Below are positions 32,641 through 45,180 of a stretch of 64,000 nt of DNA, piece after piece (within the stretch, counting starts at the first letter, position 1; each line of letters opens with the position of its first letter). Source of the stretch: Spodoptera frugiperda. Lineage: Eukaryota > Arthropoda > Insecta > Lepidoptera > Noctuidae. A model generated the notes under the pieces. It worked only from the letters and a program-made list of their open reading frames with translations. It searched no databases and was not told where the DNA came from. The stretch covers positions 1,922,001-1,986,000 of the forward strand of contig NC_064237.1 in the NCBI RefSeq assembly GCF_023101765.2, written 5' to 3'. The position numbers and the translations under genes were made by a program.

Positions 32641-33059
32641 TATTTTCATTTTATAATACCTATAATGATGGGAACAACAAATACCCTTAAAATACACTAC
32701 CGCAGACAAAACCTGCCAGTAATAAAAAAAACAAAAACAAATCGCTCTCTACAATTTCCATTTGCACAACAGAAAAAACAAAACAAACTCATATTGTTCA
32801 ATACTTTAAAAAGAACAAAAAAATTGTTTAAAGCATTTTTCTAAAAGAATAACCCAAGTAAAAGCTTCAAGCGAAGTATGTGCGGAAGAAAATTCTAACA
32901 GCTTCGGAGTGATTTACGACGCCATAAATAATAAGTATCTAATAAGAGAGCGAAGTTTCCATTTTAATCGATTTATGAACGGTCATACTGAGATTGGATG
33001 AATGCAGGTAGACATTTTTCTTGTTACCTTGTTTCAGATTTTGTTTGTAAAGTTTTTTA

Positions 33060-33185
33060 AAATAAAATAGAATAGAATCTTTATTTGCATAAAATGTAGG
33101 TTACATAATGGTATTAAAACATAGTCAAGGTGCCATATACATCTTGCCGCTTGGCGACATGCAAATCTTTATACAGTTCAAATAT
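33060..33185 (-). mobile_element. LINE 3' end, minus strand
   Basis: On the minus strand the tail reads GCAAATAAAGATTCTATTCT followed by A/T-rich pentamer repeats, typical of non-LTR element 3' ends. Confidence 0.5.
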
Positions 33186-33251
33186 CATAATACTATCACA
33201 GAAACGTTTAACGTTTAATTAGGATTGATGGGAATTTGGTAGCAATGTTAT

Positions 33252-33254
<3 letters not shown>

Positions 33255-33289
<35 letters not shown>
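33255..33289. repeat. (TA)n microsatellite
   Basis: About 16 uninterrupted TA units run directly into the poly(T) end of the R1 SINE on its right. Confidence 0.9.
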
Positions 33290-33294
<5 letters not shown>

Positions 33295-33497
33295 TGAAAA
33301 AAACGTTGCCCCACATTAGGATTTTCTCCTGTGTCGTGGGTGCGTTTACAAACATACAAGTTCACATACACATGACACCCAGACCCGAAACAACAATTTG
33401 TGGATCACACAAAATGTTGCTCCGTGCGGGAATCGAACCCGCTACCCGTTGCTCGGCAGCCAGTTGCCCAGCCACCGCACCAACCGTGCAGTCGAAT
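33288..33497 (-). mobile_element. R1 tRNA-derived SINE, minus strand, full length
   Basis: The complement of the poly(A) tail is at the left. GGGAATCGAACCCGC (B box complement) and CAGCCACCGCACCAACCGTG (A box region complement) lie near the right end. Confidence 0.8.
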
Positions 33498-33519
33498 ATG
33501 AAAGCAAATTCGAATTGGA

Positions 33520-33700
33520 ACACTTGATGGTAAAGCGATCACTAACACTCAAACCCTTTTGAAGACGGGGGTGGGGGTAGTTAGGCAGTCGGTATTCTCA
33601 ATTATAAGGTGTCGTTACACGCCAAGTTTTTGTGAGGCCGCCGTGCTATTACTCCGATCGAACCAGCAAAATCGTGCCAAAGCATGACTGTCTTTAACCT
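33520..33700 (+). mobile_element. R2 element, diverged
   Basis: GGAACACTTGATGGTAAAGC, GTCGTTACACGCCAAGTTTT, GAGGCCGCCGTGCTATTACT and CGTGCCAAAGCATG follow R2 order. Confidence 0.55.
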
Positions 33701-34319
33701 AATAGTTATCTAAAAAACCCAATTTCAAAATATTGAGCAAAAACCCAAAATAGGTATATGCCTAATTTACCAAACAGTCCGGTTTAAACTGGATTGGATA
33801 AACACGCTTGAATAAAATCAAGCAGCAACCTATCTACTGAGTAGGGTGACCAAATTAACGGGTTATATAGCAGACTTTACTTGTTTCTGTATATCGGGAG
33901 GCTTATTAAAACATGTTAAATTATTCTACGAGTAGTTATGTATATTCCTATTTTTTAGTTGAATTTACAAATAAAACGTTGTAATAAACTTTAGTCTAAC
34001 AATTTGTAGACGCCATAGAAGTTGTCGTTATGTCTTCGTCCATTAGTCCATATTATCAAACTTTCCTTTGTTTTCCAATAGAAATGTTCTTTTTTTATTA
34101 TATTAGGGAAAAATATAGGTTCTAAAAGTAACCGTAACCATAATAGATAATGTCGTAGACCCATTATTAATGCACAAAGTTTTTTAAACTTTAGTCGAAT
34201 ATACATACGTGTGCAGAATTAAAATACTTATCCTAAATAATTTCAAACAACTTGTCACCTTACTACCCCCGAGTAGAACAAACAGACAGAAAAAGCAACA
34301 ATAAACCTGGTGCCGGCAG

Positions 34320-34378
34320 TGAATTGGTAAGAGTTTGCTTTGCACGTGAATCGAACCCGGTACACGTACCGTCCGAGA
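34320..34378 (-). repeat. tRNA B-box-like sequence, minus strand
   Basis: The complement of GTGAATCGAACCCGGTAC contains GGTTCGATTC, a perfect B-box core. No cloverleaf or R1 body follows, so it is probably a fragment of another SINE family. Confidence 0.3.
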
Positions 34379-34489
34379 ATACAAATTACCTTTATTTGAA
34401 TTCTGGCTTTGTTTTTTTAACTTTCAGTTATAAATTAATGTTTTATTGTAGGAGGAAATTAGTTTCATGGTTATAGTTAGTAAAGGGGT

Positions 34490-34756
34490 GTGCCTGCAGG
34501 ATCAGGCTAGGGTCCGTGCGTGCGGCGCGTCACCTTCCGCGCGTGCCTCAAAGAGCCATCAGACCACCACAGATGGGGCCCAGTAGGGCTGATGCTTAAT
34601 CCGGAGCTGCGGACTACCTAGCGGGTTTACCGGGGCTCCGGTTCGAAAAGCAGGAGTAGGAACGGGGTGGTTTTTAGTCAGTAAGAGTCTGACACTCCCT
34701 CTCGCCTCGCCCAAGGCGAGAAAAGTCATTGGATAATTTTCCCCCCTCAAAAAAAA
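34490..34756 (-). mobile_element. R3 element, long form, minus strand
   Basis: The R3 core (GGAGCTGCGGACTACCTAGC to GTCTGACACTCCCTCTCGCC) is joined to an extra 110-bp GC-rich segment with GGGGCCCAGTAGGGCTGATG. The same extension occurs at 38925-39170, so it is part of a longer family member. Confidence 0.75.
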
Positions 34757-35124
34757 AAAAAGCTGAGGTCACCACTTTTGAGACTAAGGTGCTCTTCAAT
34801 CAAATGTCAAATACGCGAAGTTATTTAATCCCTTGTATGCTGGTATATGAAACAACATTAAAAAATACATTGTGTCTCGCGTGGATCCACGTTTCGGTAT
34901 ATACAATGACACAACCTCCATGTTTCAGTACAACGATTACAAATCAACTGTTTATTCTAGATTATCATCAGTTACACAATCCGACTATTATTAAAAAATA
35001 GGAGATGTGCTGCAGGCACAGGATGATTTAGGGTAGGTTAACTTTGTTCAGAAATTAAACAAAATGATAATAGGCATAAATCATTGATTGACTATTTTAC
35101 TATTTACTATATTGACTTTTTGTC

Positions 35125-35312
35125 GAGTAAACTGCCCAAGATTTCACAGTAATAGCATGGATTCTGCCTCCGAAGCTGCGAACTGCCTCCGGAGCCGCGG
35201 ACTGCCTAGAAGAAGGAACAGGGTGGTTTTAGGCAGTAAGAATCTGATATGCCGTTCTGCCTCACCCAAAGCGGGAGAAAAGTGGATGATATATTATTAC
35301 CTACTCAAAAAA
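35125..35312 (-). mobile_element. R3 element, minus strand, rearranged
   Basis: GCTGCGAACTGCCTCCGGAG and CCGCGGACTGCCTAGAAG are two partial copies of the same R3 block in tandem, followed by GTAAGAATCTGATATGCC and GGGAGAAAAGTGGATGA. Confidence 0.55.
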
Positions 35313-35819
35313 AGCATGAATTCGACAGGTGTCTCGTACTTAACAATAGACTTACCCCTTATTACATGGGACTCATAACATATATGATGAAAAACAGGTG
35401 GAAAGGAATTTAAAAATATAACAAGATTTCATTATAAATATAACAAACACAAAAGCAATATATATCTAGATTCTAGAACATAGATTGAAACCTAGCTCAA
35501 CAAAGAGAGAGCCAATGAAATTGAAATATCAATTATTTATTTCAGCACTTGTTTGTTTACGGAATTGTTTTGCTGAAATAAAACTATATTGTACAAACTG
35601 TGTACTGTGGAAGATTGGAAAAAATAATAAACTCTTTGAAGTGAAATTCAATTAAAAAAGAATAAAGTCTACTGTAGATTGTTTTCTTTTAAATCCAACA
35701 TTGTATTGTTTATATGGAACTTGTTTTTTCTAACACTGCATTGGTATGACAAAGTTTACGTATTGCTTAGCAGCTTTTAATGATCAGCGGTTAATGTAGC
35801 AGCTACGATGATCTTACCA

Positions 35820-35895
35820 GCTACGGTCATCGTAGCTGCGGTCATCGTAGCTGCGATCATCGTAGCGGCTACGGCGTAGCTGCTACGGCGTAGCC
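35820..35895. repeat. 15-bp tandem array plus GCTACGGCGTAGC palindromes
   Basis: GCTACGGTCATCGTA is followed by two near-identical 15-bp units, then by two copies of GCTACGGCGTAGC. The palindromic motif recurs at 39895-39932. Confidence 0.85.
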
Positions 35896-36514
35896 TAAGT
35901 ACTTGTTACACAAGATCGAGGTATCACGTCTTTCTTTCTATCAAATTACTGTAAATGTACCGCTTCAGCTAATATCAATTGTATAGACGACATTTCTATT
36001 CTATTGCATTTGATTAGACTTTATATCATTTCTCTGAACAACGAACCAAAACAACAATTATTCTAATTCAGGCAAACACTAGCGTAACAAACACAGCTAT
36101 TACAAAACAGATCAATTTATTCCATTAATAGCTAGTTTCAACTAATCAAATAACGTTCATAATATTAATTTCCAAAAGCTATCAACAAATAACTGATTGT
36201 AATCACGTAATTAAAACGCGGTAGAATTAGCTTTTGTGGCTATAATTATATCGTTCCAATAGCAGCTAATACGAGTATGTATCGATACACTTTGGACCAC
36301 TGGTATTGGTCTATAATCATATGTTTATTAGTTACAAATAAAATAATTTTACTGCAGATTGGGTGCGATTGGCGGAGTGATTGCGCAACCGCCTGTTAAG
36401 AAAATCCTATAAGGGGTGACGTATAACATAAAAAAGCAGAATAATAATTAGTGTATTTTTTTTAATATTAACACTATGCAAGTCGTAAAGAAATTATGCA
36501 ATATAATTCTTAAT

Positions 36515-36620
36515 AATGAAGAGTCTCTTTGTGACTCGAAACTAGTAGAGCTTTTCTCCATTAATTTACGTGAGTAAATCGTGATTTTTAGTTGATTTAG
36601 TATGTCTCACGATAGTTACT
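36515..36620. mobile_element. R5 foldback element, half
   Basis: GTGACTCGAAACTAGTAGAG, then CTTTTCTCCATTAATTTACG and a TAGTATGTCTCACGATAGTT end, shared with copies at 37851 and 49625. Confidence 0.6.
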
Positions 36621-37850
36621 ATAAAAACAAATTTATCCTCTCATATTCGAGCTCAACAGTAAAACTAAATAACAACTAAATTAACGAGCGACATCATTCA
36701 TATTTTTATCCTTCCACTAAAACTGTGTGAGTAAAAACGAAGCAGCACAAAACATCAACATAATTACCACATATCATACAGCCAGCGCCGCTCTGCACGG
36801 TAAACAATTCCGCATAATATATTTTATTTATACCCCAGCAAAGAAACAACAATTCAGAAACTCTCACTAACAATTTTTATACACAAAACACTCCAAAAAC
36901 TCAGGAACTACGCGTTTGCATACAACAGCGGTAAATTCTCATATAACCTAGTTTGCATATCCGACTTGTACCGGCTTAATCTGGTAAAAACTGGTATTTA
37001 CCGGACAACGGCTTGTTCCGCCATGTTGTTTTTACGTGCAGGTTAATGTACCTTTCGTTTGTGTTTCGGCTTAGTGTGGTATGTTTTTATAAGTAAAAAG
37101 TTTGGATTGTTGTATAAGTGCTTTTATGATGAACCAACACGGTCGGTAGAATGAGGATCATGCAAAAACATTGGACACACAAATTGTTTGTGTTACCCCT
37201 TCTCAACAACTTGTTTCGGTTTTCGTGTTAAATTACCAATTACCTACTGGGTGCTACATATTTCATTACTTGACATAAACCATTTTTTTATTCTTAGTTC
37301 TCATTTTTGATGTTGGGTAACTAATGTTATTATTTTTTGGCCATTTCCACGTAGAAATCGAACACACGATACGTTGTACAACAGCTGTTCGTATCTCATC
37401 TTATCTGTCTAATCACAATATAATTTCTAGATTGCTAAAACATTTAGATTCCTAATTACAAACCAAATCTATCGAGTTACACTATTCACGCACTGAAGTG
37501 TAGCCCCAGTGTCCGAACAGGGACGTATTTCACGCTACCATTGCCGCTCAAATTGGTTTATTTGGCTAGCGAGCAAATTAAACTATACTAATTAAGTGCA
37601 TACGACCCGCGATCTGGCCCTGGGCTAAAACCGTTTCATGTTTATCCTGGCAAATTAGTTTATTTTGGTTGTGTTTCAAGGTATGTATATGACATCAGGT
37701 TGGTTATTGTTGTAGGTGAAGTTGTAGCGTCGGTCAAGTGATTTAGTATGCAGGTAAGAAAATAGAAAGATAGCGAGGAAAAAAGACGAATGCAGCCACA
37801 TACCAAATTATGTATAGTTTCCAATGACATACATTTTCAACAATTAATTC

Positions 37851-38030
37851 TACTAGTTTCGAGTCTCAGGACTCTTCCTCGTGAGTGCGGACGCGGCGAC
37901 GTCGCGCAGCCTGCTTATGAGGAAAATTGTCTTTATGACTCGAAACTAGTAGAGCTTTTCTCAGTATATTACCGTTAGTAAACGTTTTTTTAATTATTTT
38001 ATAGTTATGGACAGTTATTATAAAAATATA
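37851..38030. mobile_element. R5 foldback element with perfect 15-bp arms
   Basis: TACTAGTTTCGAGTC (37851-37865) and its exact complement (37937-37951) enclose a CpG-rich core (GCGGACGCGGCGACGTCGCG) and an inner pair TTCCTCGTGAG and CTTATGAGGAA. The right flank shares the TTATAGTTATGGACAGTTAT end with other copies. Confidence 0.7.
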
Positions 38031-38564
38031 ACAATCGATGTCCTAATCATATTCTATCCAAAAACGTGTCTTTTAAATTAAATAGTTCTGCTGTACAATT
38101 CATTACGATTTATGTGCACCGTGTAGGTACGGCTGCAATAATTTAAGTGTGAAGATAACCAGCTAGGTAACAAACGTTTTAATAATTATGCACTTAAATT
38201 ATTCTAACGCTAACTTTTGGTACAATTTATTCACAAAATCTTGCAGTATTTAAGGAAAATACGTCTTTACCAGACCATTAAGACCAGAAATCAGTTTAAA
38301 ATATAAACACTCCCATTATTTTAAAATACTGTCATCCCACAATGACAAACTTCCCATCAATTATGGCAAAAAATAAAGAAAAAGTCAGCCATAAAATAGA
38401 AATGGGGGACATGGGAGGCAGTTTATGGCGTGCTTTATAGGGAACACACTGAAGTATATGGGTACTATTACCATAATTCTATGGGAAACGTGGCCTTGAA
38501 GATTATTGTCGTATAATGAGCTATGGCCGCGATGTTATCGGAACGTTAAATTGTATGCTCGTAA

Positions 38565-38690
38565 ATATGAACGATATATAACTCGTAATGTATATGTTTA
38601 TGTGTATATATGTATATAAGTATATAATATGTATCTTCATATATATATTATGTATGTATAAGATATATTGTATTCATATATTTATTCTTT
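38565..38690. repeat. Low-complexity TA/TG-rich tract
   Basis: Imperfect TATATGTATATAAG-type repeats over about 120 bases. Simple sequence, no coding sense. Confidence 0.75.
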
Positions 38691-38740
38691 TGTGCTTGTG
38701 TTATGACTTAGCATCAATCCGCTTCGTTTCTCTGCACTAC

Positions 38741-38840
38741 CCTATGGTTGACTGTTAGAGAATGCCTTAAGGCATTAAGTCCGCCATTCACTGTATTTGT
38801 GATGAAGTTTAAATAAATAAAATAAATAATAAGTAAGTGT
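38741..38840 (+). mobile_element. LINE 3' tail fragment
   Basis: GGTTGACTGTTAGAGAATGC, GGCATTAAGTCCGCC and a TTTAAATAAATAAAATAAAT tail match the fragment at 72-170. Confidence 0.6.
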
Positions 38841-38924
38841 TCAGTTTCGTTTTTTGGTGATTTTATTTTGTACTCATAATATTACGTATAGTAAAACTTT
38901 TCACTAGACTAGCTTACCTTGACG

Positions 38925-39170
38925 CGTTGCATGCCGCGCCTACCTCAAAAAGTTATGAAGCCACCAAAAATGAGCCCAGTAGGGCTGATGATACAGCAAG
39001 GCAGCAAGATACAGAGCTGCGGAAGACCCGACGGGTTGCCGGGGCTCCGTCTCGAAGAGTGGGAGTAAAAACGAGATGGTTACTAGTCAGTAAGAGTTCG
39101 ACATTCCCTCTTGCCTCACTCAAGACGGGAGATATTGTGAGATGATATTCACCTCTCAAAAAAAAGACTG
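38925..39170 (-). mobile_element. R3 element, long form, minus strand
   Basis: GAGCCCAGTAGGGCTGATGA joins to GAGCTGCGGAAGACCCGACG and GTTCGACATTCCCTCTTGCC, ending at ACCTCTCAAAAAAAA. The two overlapping open frames here are both inside the repeat. Confidence 0.7.
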
Positions 39171-41100
39171 GCTTACCTTAATTTTAAACCAACTGAAATT
39201 AAACCTGAAATCTTTTTATTTTCACGTTATACGTTTAACCTAACCAGTCAATACCGGTTATGATGAAAAACACAAGCTTTTCTATCATGGTACCTTCACT
39301 ATACTCATCCGATTACAAAAACAAGTTCAGTCAATGGTGAAATCAAATCACTGCATACAAAAACACAATGTTATCTAAATATGTATAGAATTCATTCATT
39401 CGTGGCCACTAGTTTGCTATTCAACCACAAAAACATCCGTACAACGTACATTTTTAACTATGACAAAATTCATACATTTTAAATTTAAAAAAAGCACAGA
39501 GTGTGCTCAAAAATTCATGCCATATAAAATATTATTGAAGCCGTGTCGATGGTCATCGACATCAGCTACGTAGTACTAAATGAACTAAAAAGTTATTCAT
39601 GTTTCATATCGGACTAAGCAATTAATTTTTCAAATGGCTCGAAGGGAGTTCATTGGTGCAAATAGTGAGGGCGGCTGGGAAATTCAACAACCTGTATGTT
39701 GATTTATTTATGTAGCAATCTACGAGCTCCCTGGCAGTGAGCGATTGGAGAACAACTTTCCAAAATTAGTACATTCAACCAAACTTTGATGTATATTGTG
39801 TATTTGCCCATACATTGTTAAGCCACACTGTTATATTGCTCAATTTGAAGTTTATCTCTGAAAACTGTAACTATGCAGAACTTCGTTTAATTTAACTACG
39901 GCGTAGCTTTGACGTAGCGACTACGGCGTAGCAAATCTCGTAGCAGATGTTTTATAAATTGTAATTCTGTTTAACATTGAATTTGTAACGTGTTTTAGTT
40001 AGAATAGTTTACTTAATAAATAGCTATTTAAATAAAATGTAATGTTCACGTTTTAGCAAGGTTGTAGCTGCTTTGCCTTATCATTCGTAACAGGATTGCT
40101 CAAACATTATATTATACAGCTTACGATAAATAAATTCACTCCTTGACCATCATGATAAAAATGGCACGTTTGGTAAAAATACAAAGCCAAAAAAGATTGC
40201 CATGTTTATCTGAATGGCCAATATCGAAGTTTCTCAAAATAAATAATGTGTAAATTACAAACCAACCATCTCAATATTACTTTACTATAAATCCACACAA
40301 GTGTTTTATGTCCAGAAAGTAATATATTACAATACAATATAATATTCAATAAAGGATGTCAGTTATAAGTTATCAGAACAAAAGGAACTCAGCATTTATT
40401 TTCAGTACGTAATTAAATCCCACCATGCAGTTTTCAGTCCAATTATTTCACGTAATCCAACATATTTCATTCATTTACATTACTTTAAACAAAGAAGTTA
40501 CAGTAACTTAACATATTTCAATATTATTGACATACTACTTGATACTACCCATAAAACCAGAACCAAAGACATTCTATTTAAAACCTTTACACGAAAGAAA
40601 TAAAGTTGAAAATAAAATGTCGAACAAACACGACGAGTCGAATTATTTTTTTCTTTTTATGAAGTCCGCGTCTCTTATACATTTTCGTTACGATGTCTTA
40701 CAAGTTTGACAATGGGCAATTAGTACTAAGAACAAACTTCGTTTCAAATTGAAATTGAAAGAAAGATAAATTCGTGAAGTTGGCAGCTCTCAATTGTTCC
40801 TTTTACCCTACAGTTTCTAAAGCCAACAATGCCTTATGACTTTTGATTTATAATTATAAGGTTCTGTTAAGCTAACTCAATTTGCAGTTGAAATTAACGA
40901 AAGAAAGTTTAAATATACTTTTTGTACTTTCCTTAGGTAAATTAACTTGGAAAGTATTTTGACGATTTTTCTTCATTAATTAATTCCTTGAATTTGTTTA
41001 TAAGTTGTATAAATTGTGTTTAAGTTAAACAGTAGACAAAATAAGTTTGATAATTCTTTTCCTTTGTTGTTCTATTTTTTTTTTTTTTTAATAAACGTTG
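39171..41100. other. AT-rich DNA without recognised genes
   Basis: The only structure seen is the pair of ACTACGGCGTAGC palindromic motifs at 39895-39932. Short open frames show no start context, splice sites or family motifs. Confidence 0.5.
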
Positions 41101-41109
41101 TTTTATCTT

Positions 41110-41292
41110 GTATCCATGGATGTGTAGCTATGATTGACTTCCTTAATATTGATACATCTTCCTTGCACAGCTACATACTCGAGTTGCGGATCTTTCTCAC
41201 ACAGCTTAGCAATGGAAACGGTCACATAGTTTCACAGCCTAGCTATTACATCTTCGTAGCATAGCTATATAGCACATCTCTGGTGGAAAAGC
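41110..41292. mobile_element. R6 MITE, 3' part
   Basis: CTTAGCAATGGAAACGGTCA, CATAGTTTCACAGCC, ATTACATCTTCGTAGCATAG and CACATCTCTGGTGGAAAAGC match R6. The left terminal repeat is lost. Confidence 0.7.
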
Positions 41293-42292
41293 TTCGTTAC
41301 CCAAGAGTGACAATGCATGAAATAATTTATAACATAATTTATTTTTCTTAGTTTTTAAACTTGATTTTTTATAAACAAACGTTAACTAAATAAAAAAATG
41401 AATTAAATTTCGCTCACCAAACGATTTTATATATCGCCCATATGTACACAACATGAATGACACATACAAAAACTGTATCACTCAAATAAAAGAAAATCGA
41501 TATATTTTTTTCTTTTCCCTAATAACTAAGAGAGTACTACATTTATTTTTCCTACCAGCATAATCTCTACGTCTTTCGAAATGCTTTTAGCGAACTTTGT
41601 GAGCGTCTCGTGTATGACTGTGCCAAAAGATTTTGGGGTTCCTTTAGAAAAAAACATTGCTGTTGCATTGTTTCTTTTTGTGTTAATATACATACTCGTA
41701 CAATTGTATTGTTTTGTTTTATATGTGTGTGTGTTTCCATACAATGTGTATCAAGACCCTCTGTCAAGGGTAAACAGAGGCGCAATTATGGAATGTTACA
41801 CCTACATGCATAAACACTATTGGTACCGTCTATTGCCATATGCCGAGCACCATTCTCAAATTCATGTCATGCTATTATTATTATTAATGTCCTATTGATA
41901 ATTTGGAAAACCGAAATAATACAATACGTCTTACACACGACAAGACGTAACAGCGCAAAACATGTCTGACAAAGAGTCTTAAGAAAAACAAAACATTCAA
42001 ACCTCCATTAGAACCATTCTGATCGTGAATTTATCTTAAATTGTCACGAAAATGTTCGCACTTTTTGTTAGGAAACTTTTACAGAACTCGTAAACTCGTA
42101 GAACTCGTCAAGCGTGTGTCGTATGTGACCTTTAAATAGATGAAACAATACAAGGACTTTTACAACTTATCTCGTCCCTTCGGATTAAAAGATTTTATTT
42201 ATTTTCTTATACGAATCATTGTAATTTCCCTCTTGGGTAGGAAGTTTTGTGAACGAAATCACATTATGCCTGTTTTCCCAAAGGATGATGAT

Positions 42293-42627
42293 GTTTTTCC
42301 ACCGGAGATATGTTATGTAGGTATTGTAGGAATGCTACGAAAATGTAATAGCTAAGTTGTGAAACTATGTGATCGTTTCCACTGATACTAAGCTATGTAG
42401 CTGAGCAAGTAAGATGTGCTACGAAAATGCGCCGCCGTAAAGTAACTGTGAGAGGAAGATACGAAGCTCAAGTATGCAATATATCGATAGTAGTGAAGCC
42501 ATCTATAGCATACATCCATAGTACGAATCTTTCAATATAAAAAACATGGCTTAGCTGAGTCCGTTTCTACGAGAGTGCTAAGCCAGCTACAGCAACGCAG
42601 CATAGCACATCTCTGGAGAAAAGCAGC
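42293..42627. mobile_element. R6 MITE, complete, inverted relative to 27517
   Basis: TTTTTCCACCGGAGATATGT at the left mirrors GCACATCTCTGGAGAAAAGC at the right. Internal GATCGTTTCCACTGATACTA and GGCTTAGCTGAGTCCGTTTC are R6 subterminal motifs in reverse. Confidence 0.7.
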
Positions 42628-43446
42628 CTGAGGCGAGCAGAAACTAAGTCTTGATGCCTACTCAAGAACATGTCTTGACTTTACAACTAGTTACAAGTTC
42701 ACAGTGTTTACAGTATACTTCCACAATAAAAAAATTAAGGTGTAACTAACATATATGGAAATATAGTTTATTGTTAAATCATGTGAGTATTTTTGTGTAC
42801 AAAATCAACCCATATTTCTTAGCAAAGCAAAGTATATTTTCGTTTGCATTTTCTATCAAACACAATGAACAACAATCCCATACATTATGCTCTAAAGAAT
42901 ATAACAAACTAAAACACTCTTCAAAAGTACTACATGTCAAATTAATCCTTACACAAATAAAACTCGCGTTCAAACATTTTAAAATCCATCACTCTGTCAC
43001 GGTAAGCTCTATAAATAACAATGTTTAAACAATATTGAGCAAATAAATATCGCCATGTCAAACCGAACCACCTTCCCAAATGAAATTCCGGCTGATTCAC
43101 TTATTAATCCAGTGTCGAGGCACAACGCGCAAAATTAATTAATGTAACTCGATTTTACGAATACTGGCGCTATTGTGTAAATGTTTTTAACTACCAGTCG
43201 TTATATTTTGGTGATAGCAACCAGTTGCTAAATAATAAAGACGTGACATTAGCTTTTGTAAATAATTATTTATGTGATGAAATGATTATACAACAATATC
43301 GTTGGATATTGTGATCATGTGTGCTAGGATTTGATTTCGAAAATATCGGTCAAACGTCGATTTCCAATGTAGTTAAAATGGACTGAGTATTTTTATCATT
43401 TTAGATATTTCACTACCCAATGGAAAGCAGAGACTGTAACTAATAG

Positions 43447-43687
<241 letters not shown>

Positions 43688-44144
43688 TTAAACGTTACCA
43701 ATATTGTTTTAAAAAGGATTTTCTAAAAAAAGGTAGTCACCAAATTACCACACTATACTGCCGTGCAGACCATAAAACACCCTGCCAGCCCTTATTTGTC
43801 ACTTTATAAGGAACATAAAGAGCTAATCAGACTTTTGTAAGAAGCTTTATACTGTTAAAAATTAAACAAATAAATTAAATAACTGAAACTAATATTCTAA
43901 CTGAAATAAATATTAAACTAAGTAATACTATAAAATATCAGTCCGTATCGGACCGTAATGTGATTTATATGTAACTCTTTATACTATATAGATCTAGAAC
44001 AAATTCCTTTCCACAATAAATCAACACATAAATTAAGTATGGTACACTTTCTACAAAGAAAATATCACTACAGACTAAGTAAGCACACCTGCAAAACAAG
44101 AGCTGTCGTCGGCGCTATTTCCGAATCGATATGACCTTCTAACC

Positions 44145-44282
44145 TTCAAGAAAAGAGCGTATTCCGTCCTATAAAAGCACTTGTAACTCATCTGGTGTTT
44201 TGGGTGTCCAAGAGCGGCGCTGATCGCGTACCATCAGGTGACCAATCTGTTCGTTTACCCCCTATTTCATAAAAAAAGAACA
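44145..44282 (-). mobile_element. R2 subfamily element, minus strand
   Basis: AACCTTCAAGAAAAGAGCGT, GTGTTTTGGGTGTCCAAGAG, CGTACCATCAGGTGACCAAT and CTGTTCGTTTACCCCC, ending in a TTCATAAAAAAAG tail. Confidence 0.7.
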
Positions 44283-44904
44283 ATAGGTTATGTAAACGAG
44301 AATTAAAAAATAAAAACATCAACAACTGGTCGCAAGTTATATGATAATTCCATCTATTATTTACCGATCATAGTATTCTGTGAATTTTCATATTTGACGA
44401 ATGACTGATTCCGCTGGAGTTGTGTGTAAATAGCTAAATGACTTTCATATTTCAAACTAAAATCTATTGTGTTAGTTTATTCGATTCTGGTTTATGTTTG
44501 TTCATATGTGACAGACATTTGCCATTAAAATTTTAAAGGCAATATGTGCGGAATAATTTTTGATGCGGTGTCGTAAATGACAATTTATTTTGTTAAGGTT
44601 TAAATACATTTTCTAATTAAAGGTGGGCTTTGAAATTATTTTTAAACAATACATTTTTAATTAACGTGTTACAGAAGGGTATTGTCTATTTCTAATGCAT
44701 ACGCCAATGATCAAATAAGAATAATCAAAGAGCTGTGCATTATTCTTTCATTGTGCATCTGCTCTGCTGAATTTTTGAAAAGTGCTTATTTAGTCAATTT
44801 ATCTTTTAAAACAATTATCTATTAAGATAATTTCTGAAATAGTGTGCGTGTCAATTTGAATCATCAATTTTAATACTGTAAAAAATACTTTATACTTTTA
44901 GAAT

Positions 44905-45180
44905 CACCATCATCATGATCATACACAGCCTATGAGTGGCCATCGCTGACCACTCGCCTCTTCTCGCACGGAGAAGGTTTGAACCACGCCTGCTTAAGGT
45001 GACCGGTATTGACCCAGAAATTAAAAGTCCAGGTTTTCTCACGATAGTTTCCTTCGCCGTTAGTCAGTGGTTAATATGTTTAAAAAGTACATATTATAAC
45101 TCGGAAAAAGTCACATTGGTACTTTGCCTTTGGTAGGTTTCGAACCCGATGAAAGAAGAATCTCCGAGCCACTGCGAACT
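44905..45180 (-). mobile_element. tRNA-headed SINE (second family), minus strand
   Basis: ATGAGTGGCCATCGCTGACC at the left and GTAGGTTTCGAACCCGATGA (B-box complement) at the right share layout with 48900-49205. On the minus strand the head would carry the pol III boxes. Confidence 0.6.

Noticed and set aside
35820..35895. CRISPR array
   Set aside because: The units are contiguous 15-mers without spacers, in eukaryotic DNA.
38927..39159. Coding potential on both strands
   Set aside because: Entirely inside a long-form R3 repeat.
41581..41898. 105-codon hydrophobic open frame
   Set aside because: AT-driven leucine, valine and phenylalanine runs, overlapping open frames in two other readings, and part of it falls in a degenerate R4 fragment. 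No coding evidence.
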